DNA from: Mesorhizobium muleiense
GTDB taxonomy: Bacteria > Pseudomonadota > Alphaproteobacteria > Rhizobiales > Rhizobiaceae
Direction: 5' to 3'
Length of the DNA stretch: 64,000 bases
Assembly (NCBI RefSeq): GCF_900099905.1
Contig: NZ_FNEE01000021.1
Coordinates: forward strand, 40,099-104,098
The notes under the pieces are model-generated. The model saw only the letters and a list, made by a program, of their open reading frames with translations, was not told the origin of the DNA and ran no database searches. Within the stretch, counting starts at the first letter, position 1, and the number at the start of each line of letters is the position of its first letter. Positions 8,707 through 17,614 of this stretch are shown here, piece after piece. The position numbers were made by a program, and so were the translations under genes.

Positions 8707-9887
8707 AGCCGGCAAGGAATTGATGGATGCCGCGCTGGATCGCAGGATGGTCGAGATCCGCCGCCACCTCCACCGCAATCCGGAGCTCTCGAACGAAGAG
8801 AGCGAGACGCAGGCCTATCTAAGAGAGGTGCTAGAAGAAGCCGGGCTGAGCGGCATCAGGCCCGTGGCCGGCTTCGGTCTCGCCGTCGATGTCGTCGGTG
8901 CGGCCGGTCCCTCGAACCGCAAAATCGTGATCCGCGTCGACATCGACGCGCTACCGATCACGGAAGCCTCGGGCGTGCCGTTCAGCTCCGAGCGCCCGGG
9001 GGTCATGCATGCCTGCGGCCACGACGCTCATACCGCCATGGGCTATGCCGCCAGCGTTCTTCTGGAGCGCCAGAAGCAGTCATTCAGCGGCACCGTCAGA
9101 ATCATCTTCCAGCCCGCCGAAGAGGCGGAACCGCTCGGCGGCCGCCGGGTCGTCGAGGAAGGGCTGCTGGACGACGTCGACGCGGCGATCGGCATCCATG
9201 TCGATCCCTATACCGCGACCGGAAAGATTGCGGTCGGCGGGGGGCCGTATACGCTTGCCTGCGATATTTTCGACATCACCGTCACAGGCAATTCCGCGCA
9301 TGCGGCAAAACCGTCCGAAGGCGTCGACGCCATCGCCGTCGCCTGCTCCATAGTGACAGAGCTGCAGAAGATCGTGTCGCGCGAGATCGATCCGTATGAC
9401 CCGCTGGTCGTCTCGATCACCGGCATCGAAGGCGGCGGCGCCCACAATGTGATCGCCGCCGAGGCGAGGCTGAAAGGCACGATCCGCCGCGGGCATGAAG
9501 CGACCCGCCAGCATGCCTGGAAGAGGCTGCGCCAGATCGTGGAGGGCGTCGCTTAGCCACAATGCCAGTGCCGAGGTGGACCTGAGGCGTGGCGAACCAC
9601 CGGTAATTAACGACCCTGACATGGTCGAGATCGTCCGCCGAACCGGTGCCGGCCTGCTGGGGCAGGACAACATGCTGATCGCGCCGGGCTGGACCGCAGC
9701 CGATGATTTCGCCTTCTACAGCGAGAAGTGCCCGTCGGTCTATTTCCGGCTTGGCATTCGAAATGAGGAGCTTGGCGCGGTCTATCCGCTCCATCATCCT
9801 CCCTTCCAAGTCGACGAGCAAGCAATCGCCATAGGCGCTGTCGTCCTCTGCGACGCTGCGAGAAAATTCTTGCTGCCTCCGAGCTAG
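8693..9887 (+). pseudogene. M20 amidohydrolase (hippurate hydrolase/IAA-amino-acid hydrolase type), frameshifted
   Basis: The first 287 codons (8693-9556) encode a normal M20D N-terminal two-thirds with the metal-binding HACGHDAHTA and the catalytic glutamates in QPAEEAEPLG, then end at TAG. The remainder continues in another frame from about 9550 to 9887 (HNASAEVDL, WTAADDFAFYSEKCPSVYFRLG, HHPPFQVDE), exactly the expected C-terminal metal-ligand region. A single indel near 9550-9560 therefore breaks an otherwise complete gene of about 395 residues. Either it is a young pseudogene or there is a sequencing error. Its start lies inside the doeA-like gene (14-base overlap), so the two were translationally coupled. 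Likely role: deacylating the N-acyl amino acid released by the M24 enzyme. Confidence 0.82.
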
Positions 9888-10249
9888 TCCGGCGGAGGAA
9901 GCATTGCGACCCCTGATACCACCTCGCCAGCTCCCTGGTGCCGCTTGGCAGTTGCCGTCCGCAACTTTAAAGAGGCCTTAGCACCCCGTGTATGCACCAA
10001 GGAGGAACCGCGATTGTGGCGTGGGCCCTGAACGCGAGCATAAGGATAGCTGACCGCTCGGGCGGCGGAGGCTGCTAGGTTTCTGTCTACCGCTCCCCAG
10101 GACAGTTCATGGATCCGATCACGTTCGTAGCTGCAAATGAGCAAATGGGTCGGACCGTACCGCACGGTAGATCGCGATGGAGCTGGCGAAGATCGACCGA
10201 CGAATGCTTCATCGAGAAGAGCTTTATCCGAAAACCGGTTCCTATTCGG
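9888..10249. other. Intergenic, no recognised feature
   Basis: About 360 bases with no gene I can support. It leads into transposase debris and is probably degraded sequence. Confidence 0.35.
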
Positions 10250-10760
10250 TGCTGTTTGCCGCCCCTCGCACCTGCAGTGGAAGGAAATGGTCGAGGATCG
10301 AGCCGGCGTTCCGGTCGCTCAGCAGTGTGACCCCGGCGATAGCCATAGGTTGGAGTCTATCGACGACTGGTCTGATCTTGGCCAGCAGCTCGGCGTCCTC
10401 CGGCGCGCGACGGGGGCCACGCGGGACTGGCGTAGCGGCGCGTTCGATCAGGTTGGACCTGACGACGCCCAGGGTTGTGGCAGCGGCGCTCTCGGGAGAG
10501 CATTCTCGGATCGGTCCAGGGCACCAATGGCAAGGTCTGTTTTTGGGCGAGCCACCTCAACGGGTTCCTTGACGATTTCGTTCTCCATTGCTTTGCGGCC
10601 GAGCATCAGCTCGAGATCGCGGAAGCGCTCTCAAGCTCGTGGACCCTGGAAGCGGCAACGACATCTTCGTCGGCTCCCACAGCGGCTGACCGCCTTCCAG
10701 CGGCATGTGCTAGAGCCCTGCGTTCCCGTCACCTCGCGACGTTGGCACGGGTCCTGGGTA
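10250..10760 (-). pseudogene. IS3-family (IS2-like) transposase remnant
   Basis: Read on the minus strand, broken frames give GRKAMENEIVKE, the OrfA C-terminal leucine-zipper/QKRTE-like region, then TLGVVRSNLIERA followed by DAELLAKIRPVVDRL, the OrfB N-terminus of IS2-group elements. Stops and frame changes interrupt both, and the catalytic DDE part is absent. It is too decayed to define terminal repeats. Confidence 0.5.
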
Positions 10761-10779
10761 TTTTCTGAAGCTTAGCCTC

Positions 10780-11103
10780 TCACGGCGCAGGAATTGCCAT
10801 ACCGGTCTCATGTGAGACCTTCACACCATGCGCCGCAAGCTCGGCTTTCAACTGGTGCAGTGTCAAACGCGGCGCCTTGTCAATTCGCTCCTGAATGAAA
10901 TCCCGGTGAGGCTCCAGAACACGCTTGCGGTGGCCACCCATCTTGCGAGGCTCGACAGAACCGCTCATTCGGTAGCGCTGCGACCACTTAACGGCTGAAG
11001 AAACCGCAATCCCAAAATGAGCCGCGACCGACCGGCAGCTCTCGCCAGCTTCAATCGCAAGTACGATACGCTCGCGCAGATTCTTGGAAAGGGGTGTTGT
11101 CAT
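10780..11103 (-). pseudogene. IS630-family transposase, N-terminal fragment
   Basis: The 107 codons encode the helix-turn-helix N-terminus typical of rhizobial IS630 transposases (LRERIVLAIEAGESCRSVAAHFGI, SSAVKWSQRYR, KMGGHRKRVLEPHRDFI, LKAELAAHGVKVSHET). The frame ends abruptly after VSHET, and the DDE catalytic half is missing, so this is a truncated element left by recombination. Confidence 0.75.
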
Positions 11104-11788
11104 TCGAGCTGGTCTCCTCTCCAGCCACCATCTTGATTAACCTTACTAATCCGAATCCAGGCAAGAGCTGAACAGCGGTAGGTTCACTGCCGGAGGTTCT
11201 ATGTCAAATTCAGTTTGCCGGTCGGATTCATCTTGTGACAAGATGGTCTCGCAACGGATGCACGGAGACGTCAGAGCATCCTCCGGGCGCCTCCGCCGTA
11301 ACAAGACCCGAAAGGAAGGTCTTGCTGGCCGTGATCGAAATAAGACCCTGTTGCCCATCGGCATGAAAATGGGGCGGAGTTGGCCAGCGGAGCGTTCGTG
11401 ACGGATGTCGAGTAAAGGGCTAGTAGATGCCACGCGAATGGATCACCGGCCAGCAAGACGCCCGGCAAGGCGAGAAAACAGCGTCTCGCACGAGCCAGCC
11501 GGAGCTTAATCGCCGGTCATGTGCCAACGACATCGGGCAGCAAAAGGCTGCAGGCGATCAGAGGAGGCCTCGCCAGCGCGGCACGCCAGAAAGCTGTCAA
11601 TGTCGACCCCACTTTTGAGAGGCGGACAGATTAAGGGGCCGATAATCACGCCACCGACCCACCAAAGCCGCTAGGACCGAGTTCTTGGCTTGACCGGTCG
11701 GAATGTCACTCAGGAAACGTGCTCAAAAAGAACGTGGGAACGCACCGGGCCGCGGACCGTGATCGGACCAAGGCAATCGATCGGATCT
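11104..11788. other. Intergenic debris between transposase fragments and ehuA
   Basis: No gene can be supported in these 685 bases. Small frames on both strands have no recognisable domain. Its position between an IS630 fragment and the transporter operon suggests insertion-sequence scar tissue. Confidence 0.35.
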
Positions 11789-12607
11789 TCAGATCGCTTC
11801 CTTGACCGCGGACAAAAACTGCTTCGTCCGCTCACGTTGCGGATTTCCAAAAAGTTCACTGGGAGTGCCTTGCTCTTCTATCTTTCCGCCGAAAAAGAAG
11901 CAGACACGGTCAGAAATATCGCGCGCAAACCCCATCTGGTGGGTTACCATCAGCATAGTGAGATTGTGTTCGGTAACGAGCTTGCGGATCACGTTTGTCA
12001 CTTCCCCAATCACCTCCGGATCCAATGCGGAGGTAACCTCATCGAAGAGCATCACCTTTGGTCGCATAGCCAACGCTCGCGCAATTGCGACGCGCTGCTG
12101 TTGTCCCCCGGAAAGACGCGAAGGATGTTGATCCCTTTTGTCGATCATGCCGACCATGTGCAGCAACTCTTCCGAACGCTCCCGTGCTTCTTTTTTTGAA
12201 AGACCTAGAACCTGCACGGGGCCCTCCATGCAGTTCTGGAGCGCGGTCATATGAGGGAACAAATTAAAGCTCTGAAAGCACATGCCAATAGAGGTTCGCA
12301 TCCGTCTAAGGTAACGCTCATCAGCTGGAACTAGCGCCCCTCCCTTGGCCATGTGAGTGAGCGGCTTGCCTTCAACGTAGATAACGCCGTCGTTTATAGT
12401 CTCGAGGGTCATGAGGGTGCGTAAGACAGTGGTCTTGCCTGAACCGGACGGACCGATGATTGAAACCATCTCTCCTTCAGCAACGTCGAAATTCAGTTGT
12501 TCGATGACGTTGAGTTTCCCGTAACTCTTATTGACATTCATAAACCTGACCATGGGCTGGTCTGTGTGAGGTAACGCAAGAGGGTAATCAGATTTATCCA
12601 CGGTCAC
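11789..12607 (-). CDS. ehuA: Ectoine/amino-acid-type ABC transporter ATP-binding protein, EhuA-like (set 1)
   Basis: The 272-residue ATPase carries Walker A GPSGSGKTT (residues 52-60), the signature LSGGQQQR, Walker B VMLFDEVTSALDPE and the switch-region MVTHQMGFA, the pattern of polar amino-acid (HisP/GlnQ/EhuA) ATPases. It starts with GTG at 12607, overlapping the end of the upstream permease gene by four bases (GTGA). It ends the ehuB-ehuC-ehuD-ehuA operon and energises import through the EhuC/EhuD pair. The N-terminal 15 residues are a non-conserved extension. A better conserved paralogue lies at 51.5 kb. Confidence 0.88.
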   Translation of the reverse strand: MTVDKSDYPLALPHTDQPMVRFMNVNKSYGKLNVIEQLNFDVAEGEMVSIIGPSGSGKTTVLRTLMTLETINDGVIYVEGKPLTHMAKGGALVPADERYLRRMRTSIGMCFQSFNLFPHMTALQNCMEGPVQVLGLSKKEARERSEELLHMVGMIDKRDQHPSRLSGGQQQRVAIARALAMRPKVMLFDEVTSALDPEVIGEVTNVIRKLVTEHNLTMLMVTHQMGFARDISDRVCFFFGGKIEEQGTPSELFGNPQRERTKQFLSAVKEAI

Positions 12608-13272
12608 AGACCCAGCCCCAATCGAAGTCGGCGTTCTAATAGCTTTATAAGTCCGGCGGTGGGCAGCGAAATTAGGAAGAAAATCAGGCCCACCAGCGTA
12701 AAAGGCTCAAGATACCTGTAATGTTCGGAACCGATCGAGTTTGCAGCATGCATGAGCTCCATCACACCAATGACAGAAAGCATCGGTGTATCTTTGAGAA
12801 TGCCTACTAGGTAATTTCCCATGCCTGGCACAGCGGGGACCAGCGCTTGTGGAATAATGATCCGGAAATAAGTATCGCGCGCCGACATGTTAATCGCGCG
12901 GCACGCTTCCCATTGGCCACGGGGCACTGCTTCAAGACCCCCGCGATAGACCTCTGACAAATATGCAGAGTAATGGAGGCCTATCGCCAATAGCCCAGAT
13001 GTCCAAGGCGACAATTGCATGCCAAATTGTGGAGCGACATAAAACACAAAGAAAATCTGTAGAACAAGCGGTGTCGAGCGAATGAACTCAACAAACTCTC
13101 GTACAGCCCAACGTACCGGTCCAAGCGCCGCTCGCTGTGCCAACGCAAAGATTAGACCTCCAACCAGTGCAATCGCGTAACCTGCACCGGCCGCAAGAAG
13201 CGTATTCGCGGTCGCCCACAGCAGCCGTGGCATTATCTCCCAGGTAAGGGTCCAGCTCCATTCAAAATTCAC
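12604..13272 (-). CDS. ehuD: ABC transporter permease, EhuD-like (set 1)
   Basis: A HisM/EhuD-type inner-membrane permease of 222 residues with about five hydrophobic segments. The EAA loop, which contacts the ATPase, reads EACRAINMSARDTYFRIIIPQALVPAVPGMGNY. RSTPLVLQIFF marks the third membrane segment region. I choose GTG 13272, which overlaps the ehuC stop as GTGA; a longer frame from 13311 would run far into ehuC. With EhuC it forms the heterodimeric channel for the solute delivered by EhuB. Confidence 0.86.
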   Translation of the reverse strand: MNFEWSWTLTWEIMPRLLWATANTLLAAGAGYAIALVGGLIFALAQRAALGPVRWAVREFVEFIRSTPLVLQIFFVFYVAPQFGMQLSPWTSGLLAIGLHYSAYLSEVYRGGLEAVPRGQWEACRAINMSARDTYFRIIIPQALVPAVPGMGNYLVGILKDTPMLSVIGVMELMHAANSIGSEHYRYLEPFTLVGLIFFLISLPTAGLIKLLERRLRLGLGL

Positions 13273-13934
13273 GACCGACCCAACCTCCGCGCGACCGCAT
13301 GCTCCGCCCAACGCATCGAAGGCGTAATGAGCCCTCTTGCGAAAAGGTAGTAAATTATGAGGGCGGTCCCGAAGGCTTGTGCTGAAAGGTAAGTTGAGGC
13401 GTTGATTTGCTTGGCCTGGAACATTAAATCCGTCACCGATATGAGCGAGACGAGGGCCGTGCCTTTGAGCAACTCAATCAAAAGATTTCCCCACGGAGGC
13501 AGCATAATAGCAATCGCCTGGGGCAATATGATGCGGCGCATTCTTGCAAACGGCGACATAGATAGCGCAGTCGCCGCCTCCCATTGTCCGCGGGGGACTG
13601 CTTGGATCGCGCCTCGCACAAGCTCTGCACCATATGCGCCATAATTTAATCCCACGGATATGAAGCCAGCAGTGAAATTTGGAAGCGTAATGCCAAAGAG
13701 AGGCAAGACAAAGAAGATCCAATAGAGTTGGACCAGAAGGGATGTTCCGCGGAAGAGTTCAATGTAGACTACGCATGCCCCGCGGATCAGCGGGTTTGCC
13801 GAAAGCTTTCCGATTCCTATCACCAGAGCAATGGATACCGCAACGAGAGCCGCGAGCAGAAATTGCAGGCAAGTTACCCACGTTCCGTGCATCACCACAG
13901 AACTATACCTCTGTAAAAATTCCCAGATGGGCAT
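13269..13934 (-). CDS. ehuC: ABC transporter permease, EhuC-like (set 1)
   Basis: The 221-residue permease has five predicted membrane helices and the coupling loop EAATALSMSPFARMRRIILPQAIAIMLPPWGN. The ATG at 13934 follows AGAGGATGG. It partners EhuD, whose gene overlaps this one by four bases. The 60-base gap to ehuB contains a strong hairpin that probably lowers permease expression relative to the binding protein. Codon use in this operon looks more AT-rich than in the second ehu set, hinting at a different origin. Confidence 0.86.
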   Translation of the reverse strand: MPIWEFLQRYSSVVMHGTWVTCLQFLLAALVAVSIALVIGIGKLSANPLIRGACVVYIELFRGTSLLVQLYWIFFVLPLFGITLPNFTAGFISVGLNYGAYGAELVRGAIQAVPRGQWEAATALSMSPFARMRRIILPQAIAIMLPPWGNLLIELLKGTALVSLISVTDLMFQAKQINASTYLSAQAFGTALIIYYLFARGLITPSMRWAEHAVARRLGRS

Positions 13935-13955
13935 TTGCCATCCTCTGTTCGCGCG

Positions 13956-13978
13956 CTGGGGAGGCCAAGCCTCCCCAG
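13956..13978 (-). terminator. Intercistronic hairpin between ehuB and ehuC (set 1)
   Basis: Perfect 9-bp stem CTGGGGAGG / CCTCCCCAG with a CCAAG loop, directly after the ehuB stop and before ehuC. No T-run follows, so it is more likely an mRNA-stabilising or attenuating hairpin than a full terminator. All four ehuB paralogues in the window are followed by a GGGGAG/CTCCCC hairpin. Confidence 0.6.
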
Positions 13979-13994
13979 GAGGCGTACATTACGG

Positions 13995-14840
13995 TCAGCG
14001 GTTGGCGCAAACCCACTCCGCAGTCTTGTCACCCGGCAGCAGCTTTGCGTCGTAGCCGTAAGCCTCGACGGCCTTCATCATCTCGGGAGTTCCGATGTAT
14101 TTCTTCTGAGCATCGTTAAATTTCTCTACGAAGTCCTTGTCTGAGCCTCGGAAGGCTATGCTCACCCAATTTTGAGTGGATCCAGGCATCGCGTCGGGGT
14201 CCGTCGCCTCAAGTTTTCCGCCGGATTTGCCAGCGACGGACCGCGACAAGAGATATCCAGTTGCGCCCGCATCTGCGCGTCCCGACTCCACCGCTGCCAG
14301 TATCTCCGTCTGGCCTGGCACTTGCATAATCTGCGAATCCGGCACGCCGGCCTTCTTAGCTTGCTCTATGTTGCTGTATCCAATGCCAGTCACCATCATC
14401 GCGCCCTTTGTCGCAATATCCTCGTAATTGGTGAGCCCTTTCGGATTGCCAGCTTTAACGATAAGCGAGTCAGTTACCTTCGCCAAAGGCTCGGAGAATG
14501 TGACGCTCTCGCACCTTGATTTAAGGATGTAGAGACCGCCCGTAGCCATATCAAAGCGTCCAGACTGTAGTCCGGGGATAAGCCCGCCCCAATCCGTAAC
14601 GACGGTCTCTATGTTATCGTAACCCATCTGTTTAAGGACGCCGAGAGCAATCGCGTTTACGAATCCGACCGGCTGATTGTTACTGTCCGGAAAGGCGTAT
14701 GGGTCTTCATTCGCGAACCCGATCCGGATGGATTTGCCGCTGGTGATACGGTCTGCCAATTCTCCTGCGTGGGCCTGTGCGGTGGCGCCCGCGATGGCGA
14801 AGCCCAAGGCGGCCACGATGTTCGCAAGTTTCCTGTTCAT
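13995..14840 (-). CDS. ehuB: Ectoine-type ABC transporter periplasmic binding protein, EhuB-like (set 1)
   Basis: The 281-residue protein begins with a Sec signal peptide (MNRKLANIVAALGFAIAG, cleavage after AHA, about residue 25) and continues as a family 3 solute-binding protein (SIRIGFANEDPYAFPD, LIPGLQSGRFDMATGGLYI, GRADAGATGYLLSR). It should capture the solute in the periplasm for EhuCD-EhuA. It diverges clearly from the other three EhuB paralogues here, which share SLLDKIKNGETIR, so its ligand may differ. Its promoter region carries the palindromic operator at 14974-14988. Ectoine/hydroxyectoine is the family's best known ligand; the true ligand is not proven. Confidence 0.85.
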   Translation of the reverse strand: MNRKLANIVAALGFAIAGATAQAHAGELADRITSGKSIRIGFANEDPYAFPDSNNQPVGFVNAIALGVLKQMGYDNIETVVTDWGGLIPGLQSGRFDMATGGLYILKSRCESVTFSEPLAKVTDSLIVKAGNPKGLTNYEDIATKGAMMVTGIGYSNIEQAKKAGVPDSQIMQVPGQTEILAAVESGRADAGATGYLLSRSVAGKSGGKLEATDPDAMPGSTQNWVSIAFRGSDKDFVEKFNDAQKKYIGTPEMMKAVEAYGYDAKLLPGDKTAEWVCANR

Positions 14841-14973
14841 TTCATGTTCCCTTCTTGTTATGATTGGGTTCTCTGCATTTCCTTGAAGCGTTCTTTTCCG
14901 GAGACTGGTCTCCGGTCTGGTCGAGTGTACAATTCCGTCTGGGTGCGATTGACGGCGCGATGTCTTGCCTTGG

Positions 14974-14988
14974 AGGCGTTTTCCTGCG
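14974..14988 (-). promoter_or_regulatory. Operator-like palindrome upstream of ehuB set 1 (site 3 of 12)
   Basis: AGGCG-TTTTC-CTGCG on the plus strand, 134 bases before the ehuB ATG, with GCGCGAT 13 bases toward the gene. It lies within a 54-base block (14945-14998) similar to 2878-2931. Confidence 0.6.
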
Positions 14989-15071
14989 AACTATGACGGC
15001 CCAGTGCGTTTTTTTCTCCGCCCCGTCCGGGAATGAAACGGGCGGGCTGCTCGGCTGTCGGATGTAAACCG

Positions 15072-16253
15072 TCAGTCAATGACGATCAGGCGGCGCTCTA
15101 CATCGCAGAATCGCTGCCCGCCTTTGGCGGTTACAACGAAGGGTTCCGAGATCGCTGCGCCAAAATCATCGAGCCAAACCCCGGACTGAAAGTGAAAGCA
15201 CATGCCCTCCTGCAGGGGGGTTCTTTCGCCGGCGCGGATGCTCACCGTGCGTTCGCCCCAGTCTGGGGGATAAGCGATACCGATGGAATAACCCACGCGG
15301 CTATCCTTGCTGTAGCCGTTTCGCTTCAGAATACTCTGGAATACGGCTGCAACGTCCTCGACAGTCACGCCAGGCTTAGCCGCTTCGAGGGCCACATCGC
15401 CGCCTTTCACGATTACTGCAGCCAACCGCGAGACCTCCTCTGGCGGCTTTCCGATGTGCACAGTTCTGGTAAGAGGGGTAGTGTAATGGCGCCGTGCCGC
15501 CCCTAGCTCCATAACCACCAAACCGGATTTCGGCAGAGGCTGGTCGCTCCATGTCAGGTGGGGGGTGCTCGTCCCCTCTCCGACCTGAATCAAGGGACAA
15601 AGGCCTGTGTAATCACCGAACTTACCATCCACACCCAAGACCTGGTTGCGGTAGACGTCCGCTATGACCTCGTATTCGCGTACACCCGGCTTGAGCTTGG
15701 CAATCGCCTCACGCATGGTTTTGCTGATGATGCGTCCGGCTTCCCGCATGTATACCAGCTCGGCCTCGGACTTGACGAGCCTGGCCCAGTTGACCAGTTC
15801 CCGATTGTTGCTGATCTTGGCGTTGGGAAGGCCCCGTACCAAATGCTGATGCGCTCTTGCCGTGTAGTAATGGGTGTCGAGCTCAACACCGATTCGATCG
15901 GACCCCCAGCTCTTTGACGTGATGAGGTCACACAATTCATCGAAGGGATGGTCATCGGGGTGGTGAACGAGGGTTTCGGAGAAGGAGACGATGTTTCCGG
16001 CGGGCAGATTTGTCGTAATGTGGGCTGACTTGGCGTCGATCGGACGTCCGAACCAAAACGGCATGTCCTCCTTAAGGTGAACCATCACAGCTTGCGGTGT
16101 GTAGAAGGACCAGCTGTCGAAGCCCGTCAGCCAGCCCATATTAGCGGGATCCTGGCAGATGAGCAGATCGAATCCGGCTTTCTCCATGCGCTTTTTCACA
16201 TTTAGAACGCGCCGATCGAACTCATTGGGCAGAAAGGGTTTTTGGTAGTTCAT
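15072..16253 (-). CDS. doeA: DoeA/EutD-like ectoine hydrolase (M24 creatinase-fold), copy 2
   Basis: The 393-residue protein has the same architecture as copy 1: N-terminal creatinase domain (MGWLTGFDSWSFYTPQ) and M24 catalytic domain with GYSIGIAYPPDWGER. Metal-ligand positions are again non-canonical (VMELGAARRHYTTPLTRT, no GHGIG histidine), which fits a DoeA-type amidine hydrolase rather than an Xaa-Pro peptidase. The two copies are clearly diverged, so they may act on different cyclic or N-acyl substrates. The gene lies about 230 bases downstream of the ehuB start on the same strand, upstream in transcription, and may be expressed with the transporter. AGAAGGAT precedes the ATG. A distinctive regulatory element lies at 16421-16464. 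Confidence 0.78.
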   Translation of the reverse strand: MNYQKPFLPNEFDRRVLNVKKRMEKAGFDLLICQDPANMGWLTGFDSWSFYTPQAVMVHLKEDMPFWFGRPIDAKSAHITTNLPAGNIVSFSETLVHHPDDHPFDELCDLITSKSWGSDRIGVELDTHYYTARAHQHLVRGLPNAKISNNRELVNWARLVKSEAELVYMREAGRIISKTMREAIAKLKPGVREYEVIADVYRNQVLGVDGKFGDYTGLCPLIQVGEGTSTPHLTWSDQPLPKSGLVVMELGAARRHYTTPLTRTVHIGKPPEEVSRLAAVIVKGGDVALEAAKPGVTVEDVAAVFQSILKRNGYSKDSRVGYSIGIAYPPDWGERTVSIRAGERTPLQEGMCFHFQSGVWLDDFGAAISEPFVVTAKGGQRFCDVERRLIVID

Positions 16254-16420
16254 GCGTACGATCCTTCTCGGAATTGAGCACGGACTCTCCCGCCATTACC
16301 GGGACGGGTGGTGGCCAAACGCCTGCAAATTGATGTCCACGCTCCCCGTGGTGCCCCGCACTTCCCTTGTCTTTTTTGTCTCGCGGAAGGCTAGGCGAGC
16401 ATTTGTCGGAAGGGGTGCGC

Positions 16421-16464
16421 AGTCAAATGCAGTGTTTATATCGCCATCATCTCGCTTCGAGATG
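16421..16464 (-). promoter_or_regulatory. Conserved element with perfect inverted repeat, upstream of doeA copy 2
   Basis: AGTCAAATGCAGTGT is followed, 27 bases from its start, by the perfect inverted repeat CATCTCG-CTT-CGAGATG (16448-16464). The same two blocks with identical spacing occur at 30763-30806 before the M20 amidohydrolase gene. The element sits about 170-210 bases before the start codon, suitable for an operator of a dedicated regulator. Confidence 0.6.
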
Positions 16465-16775
16465 GCAGCGTCGGCCATTGCCGCCCGATCTGGTCAGGGA
16501 GGAATTCACGCTGGGTCGTCCCAGCCCCCATCTGAAAACACGATGGTGCTCGTATAAAATCTATATTGGGCTTTGGGCGGCCCGCTCAGGGCTTATCAGC
16601 TTGACGTTGGGACTTCGTGATCTCGACGGAACGAGACTGCGCCCGCCTAGGCATTCCGCGAAGGCGGTTGGCGCTCACTCCTGTTTGTGCCTGCATCCGA
16701 TTCCGAGATAGCTTCCAGTGTGACAACCCTCCCGGATGCATTACGGGTAGGCCGGACTTACGCGGAATTTCAGGC

Positions 16776-16863
16776 AACTCAGATATTTGTATTGTGGTGA
16801 ACGTCGCCCAAAGCGCCCTTAGCCTTAGCCTTCATATCCGTCAACTCGAAGAAGGTGGACACC
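16776..16863 (+). pseudogene. LysR-type helix-turn-helix fragment
   Basis: VNVAQSALSLSLHIRQLEE closely resembles the LysR DNA-binding helix (QSALS..IRQLEE). It contains an apparent six-base duplication (AGCCTT twice) and is not continued by an effector domain, so it is a remnant at most. Confidence 0.35.
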
Positions 16864-17130
16864 AAGCGTAGCCTGGAGCCGGTTGGCTGCCACCATGGTC
16901 TTTAGGCTCTTTATACGAGCGTTCTGAGAAAAGAACTTGCGCATGAACTGATCGTAATCCTCCAGGCTACGTGCGGTGACATAGAGCACAAAGTCGGCCT
17001 CGCCGGTTATGTCGAACGCGTCGCAATCTCGGGTAAGGATTTGAGATCCCGCTTGAACTTGTCGATGATGTCCGCGCGTTCCCGCTCCAGGGTCATCATC
17101 ACGATCGACTGGATGGGTCGAGCCGCCGGT
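16840..17130 (-). pseudogene. Lrp/AsnC-family regulator, C-terminal fragment
   Basis: Minus-strand frames give MMTLERERADIIDKFKRDLK, a short deletion with frame change near 17035, then CDAFDITGEADFVLYVTARS, DQFMRKFF and RIKSLKTMV, which is the RAM effector-binding domain of an Lrp/AsnC regulator. The N-terminal helix-turn-helix is not present. Lrp-type proteins bind palindromes like the one recurring in this window, so this may be the relic of a duplicated local regulator. Confidence 0.7.
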
Positions 17131-17373
17131 CTCAGCTTCCAGGCTTTTGGTCATCGAAGAAAGAATGGCCAACTTTCTGCGCCGTCATCGCGACCGGCGA
17201 AGAGAGAGTGTTGCTGGTCAGTGCTATCACCCGTTTATTCTGCTCATGTCGGGCAGGATGTGGAAGTCGATTGTCGATGGGAACCATATTTTGGCTGCAA
17301 AGTCCGCATTTGCCGCGTCGGGAACGGGCGACAGGCTGGTTTCTGAAGGTATAGGGCGCGGCGCGACCTGTCC

Positions 17374-17590
17374 GACGAGTTTGACATCATCGACACAGGC
17401 TGGGGCGGACACGCTGCAACCTTCATCTTACCAATTGATCCGGTGGTCGTCGGAGCACAGATCATCACAGCACTCCAGGTTTTTTGGTCCCGAGACCTCG
17501 ATCGCTCCGGAGGTAGTATCTGTGCCAAATTCAACGGAAGTGACTCCTATACACTATTCCCGACATCGTGACGCTAGGAGCACGGTGAGG
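17374..17590 (+). pseudogene. M20 amidohydrolase internal fragment
   Basis: DEFDIIDTGWGGHAAT, then PIDPVVVGAQIITALQ and KFNGSDSY match the dimerisation-domain segment of the M20 enzyme at 29.5 kb (DEFDIIVTGRGGHAAT, TIDPVVVGAQIIIALQ, KFNGSESY). It carries internal shifts and has no metal-site motifs. It is the remnant of another M20 copy. Confidence 0.7.
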
Positions 17591-17614
17591 AGTTTATCGT
17601 CCCTTGGGGTAGGG

